A DNA stretch of 22,971 nucleotides from Ophiothrix spiculata. Lineage: Eukaryota > Echinodermata > Ophiuroidea > Amphilepidida > Ophiotrichidae. The stretch lies in NCBI GenBank assembly GCA_000969725.1, contig JXSR01S018202.1, one strand, 5' to 3'. Under the pieces are notes generated by a model, which saw nothing but the letters and a program-made list of their open reading frames with translations, had not been told where the DNA came from and ran no database searches. The position numbers and the translations under genes were made by a program. Positions 22,767-22,971 of this stretch are shown here, one piece after another; positions within the stretch are counted from its first letter, which is position 1; each line of letters opens with the position of its first letter.

Positions 22767-22971
22767 GTAAGCTTATCATATGTCTGATTCCTCAGAAAAT
22801 GGTATTTTTCTAACTTAAATGATACTTTTCTGACTTTAAGCAAAAAATCAGCCTTTTTATCTGACCATATAAGCAGGTTTTGCAGTCATACATTTGTTAC
22901 TTGGTATAGAGATGGTCAATGTATTCTCACACTACAGCTGAGCGAAACGCCTTTTTCAGTCCAGTGTATTT
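22767..22971. other. Start of intron 13 to window end
   Basis: Intronic sequence, no further exon or repeat recognised. Confidence 0.6.

Overview
The window is AT-rich, intron-rich animal genomic DNA that lies entirely inside one gene. Thirteen plus-strand exon positions between 23 and 22766 encode roughly the C-terminal half of nardilysin (NRDC/NRD1), an M16 (insulinase/pitrilysin) metallopeptidase. The thirteen exons, using copy 2a at the second position, sum to 1701 nt, exactly 567 codons. All junctions are GT-AG and the phases stay compatible throughout. The 5' half of the gene, with the catalytic zinc motif, lies upstream, and the last exons lie downstream. Dense small inverted-repeat transposons, tRNA-derived repeats and an RTE/L1-like LINE suggest a marine invertebrate, perhaps an echinoderm or hemichordate; that is inference and the species cannot be named.

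The unusual feature is how often exon-intron boundaries of this gene sit in tandem duplications. Exon 1 has seven copies of an 80-bp unit containing its 3' half and donor. Exon 2 exists as three complete, open, phase-compatible versions plus a decayed fourth. The 3' part of exon 3 with its donor recurs three times at 156 bp. Exon 5 is preceded by seven extra copies of its acceptor and first codons, and followed by a copy of its donor end. Exon 8 is followed by eight further 93-bp copies of its 3' end, giving nine near-identical donors in a row. In most arrays only the first donor, or last acceptor, keeps the reading frame. The exon 2 cluster is different: each copy would work, and the 32- and 50-bp spacers favour choosing one over splicing neighbours together.

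The introns (51 bp to 2.6 kb of coding-free sequence per interval, mostly over 1 kb) hold at least fourteen kinds of short inverted-repeat element. The clearest are a 404-bp hAT-like element with a perfect 8-bp target duplication, a three-unit array of a palindromic Harbinger-like element interrupted by 50 N, a TTTAA-flanked element split by a 5'-truncated LINE with its own 11-bp target duplication, and an element with 18-bp perfect terminal repeats filled with TCGCAAA motifs. There are also two copies of a tRNA-derived SINE, several 115-174 bp intronic tandem repeats, a 0.6-kb duplication in intron 12 and an almost perfect pre-miRNA-like hairpin in intron 7. The only other protein-coding sequence is the broken LINE reverse transcriptase on the minus strand in intron 6. 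No promoter, transcription start or polyadenylation site of nardilysin was seen.
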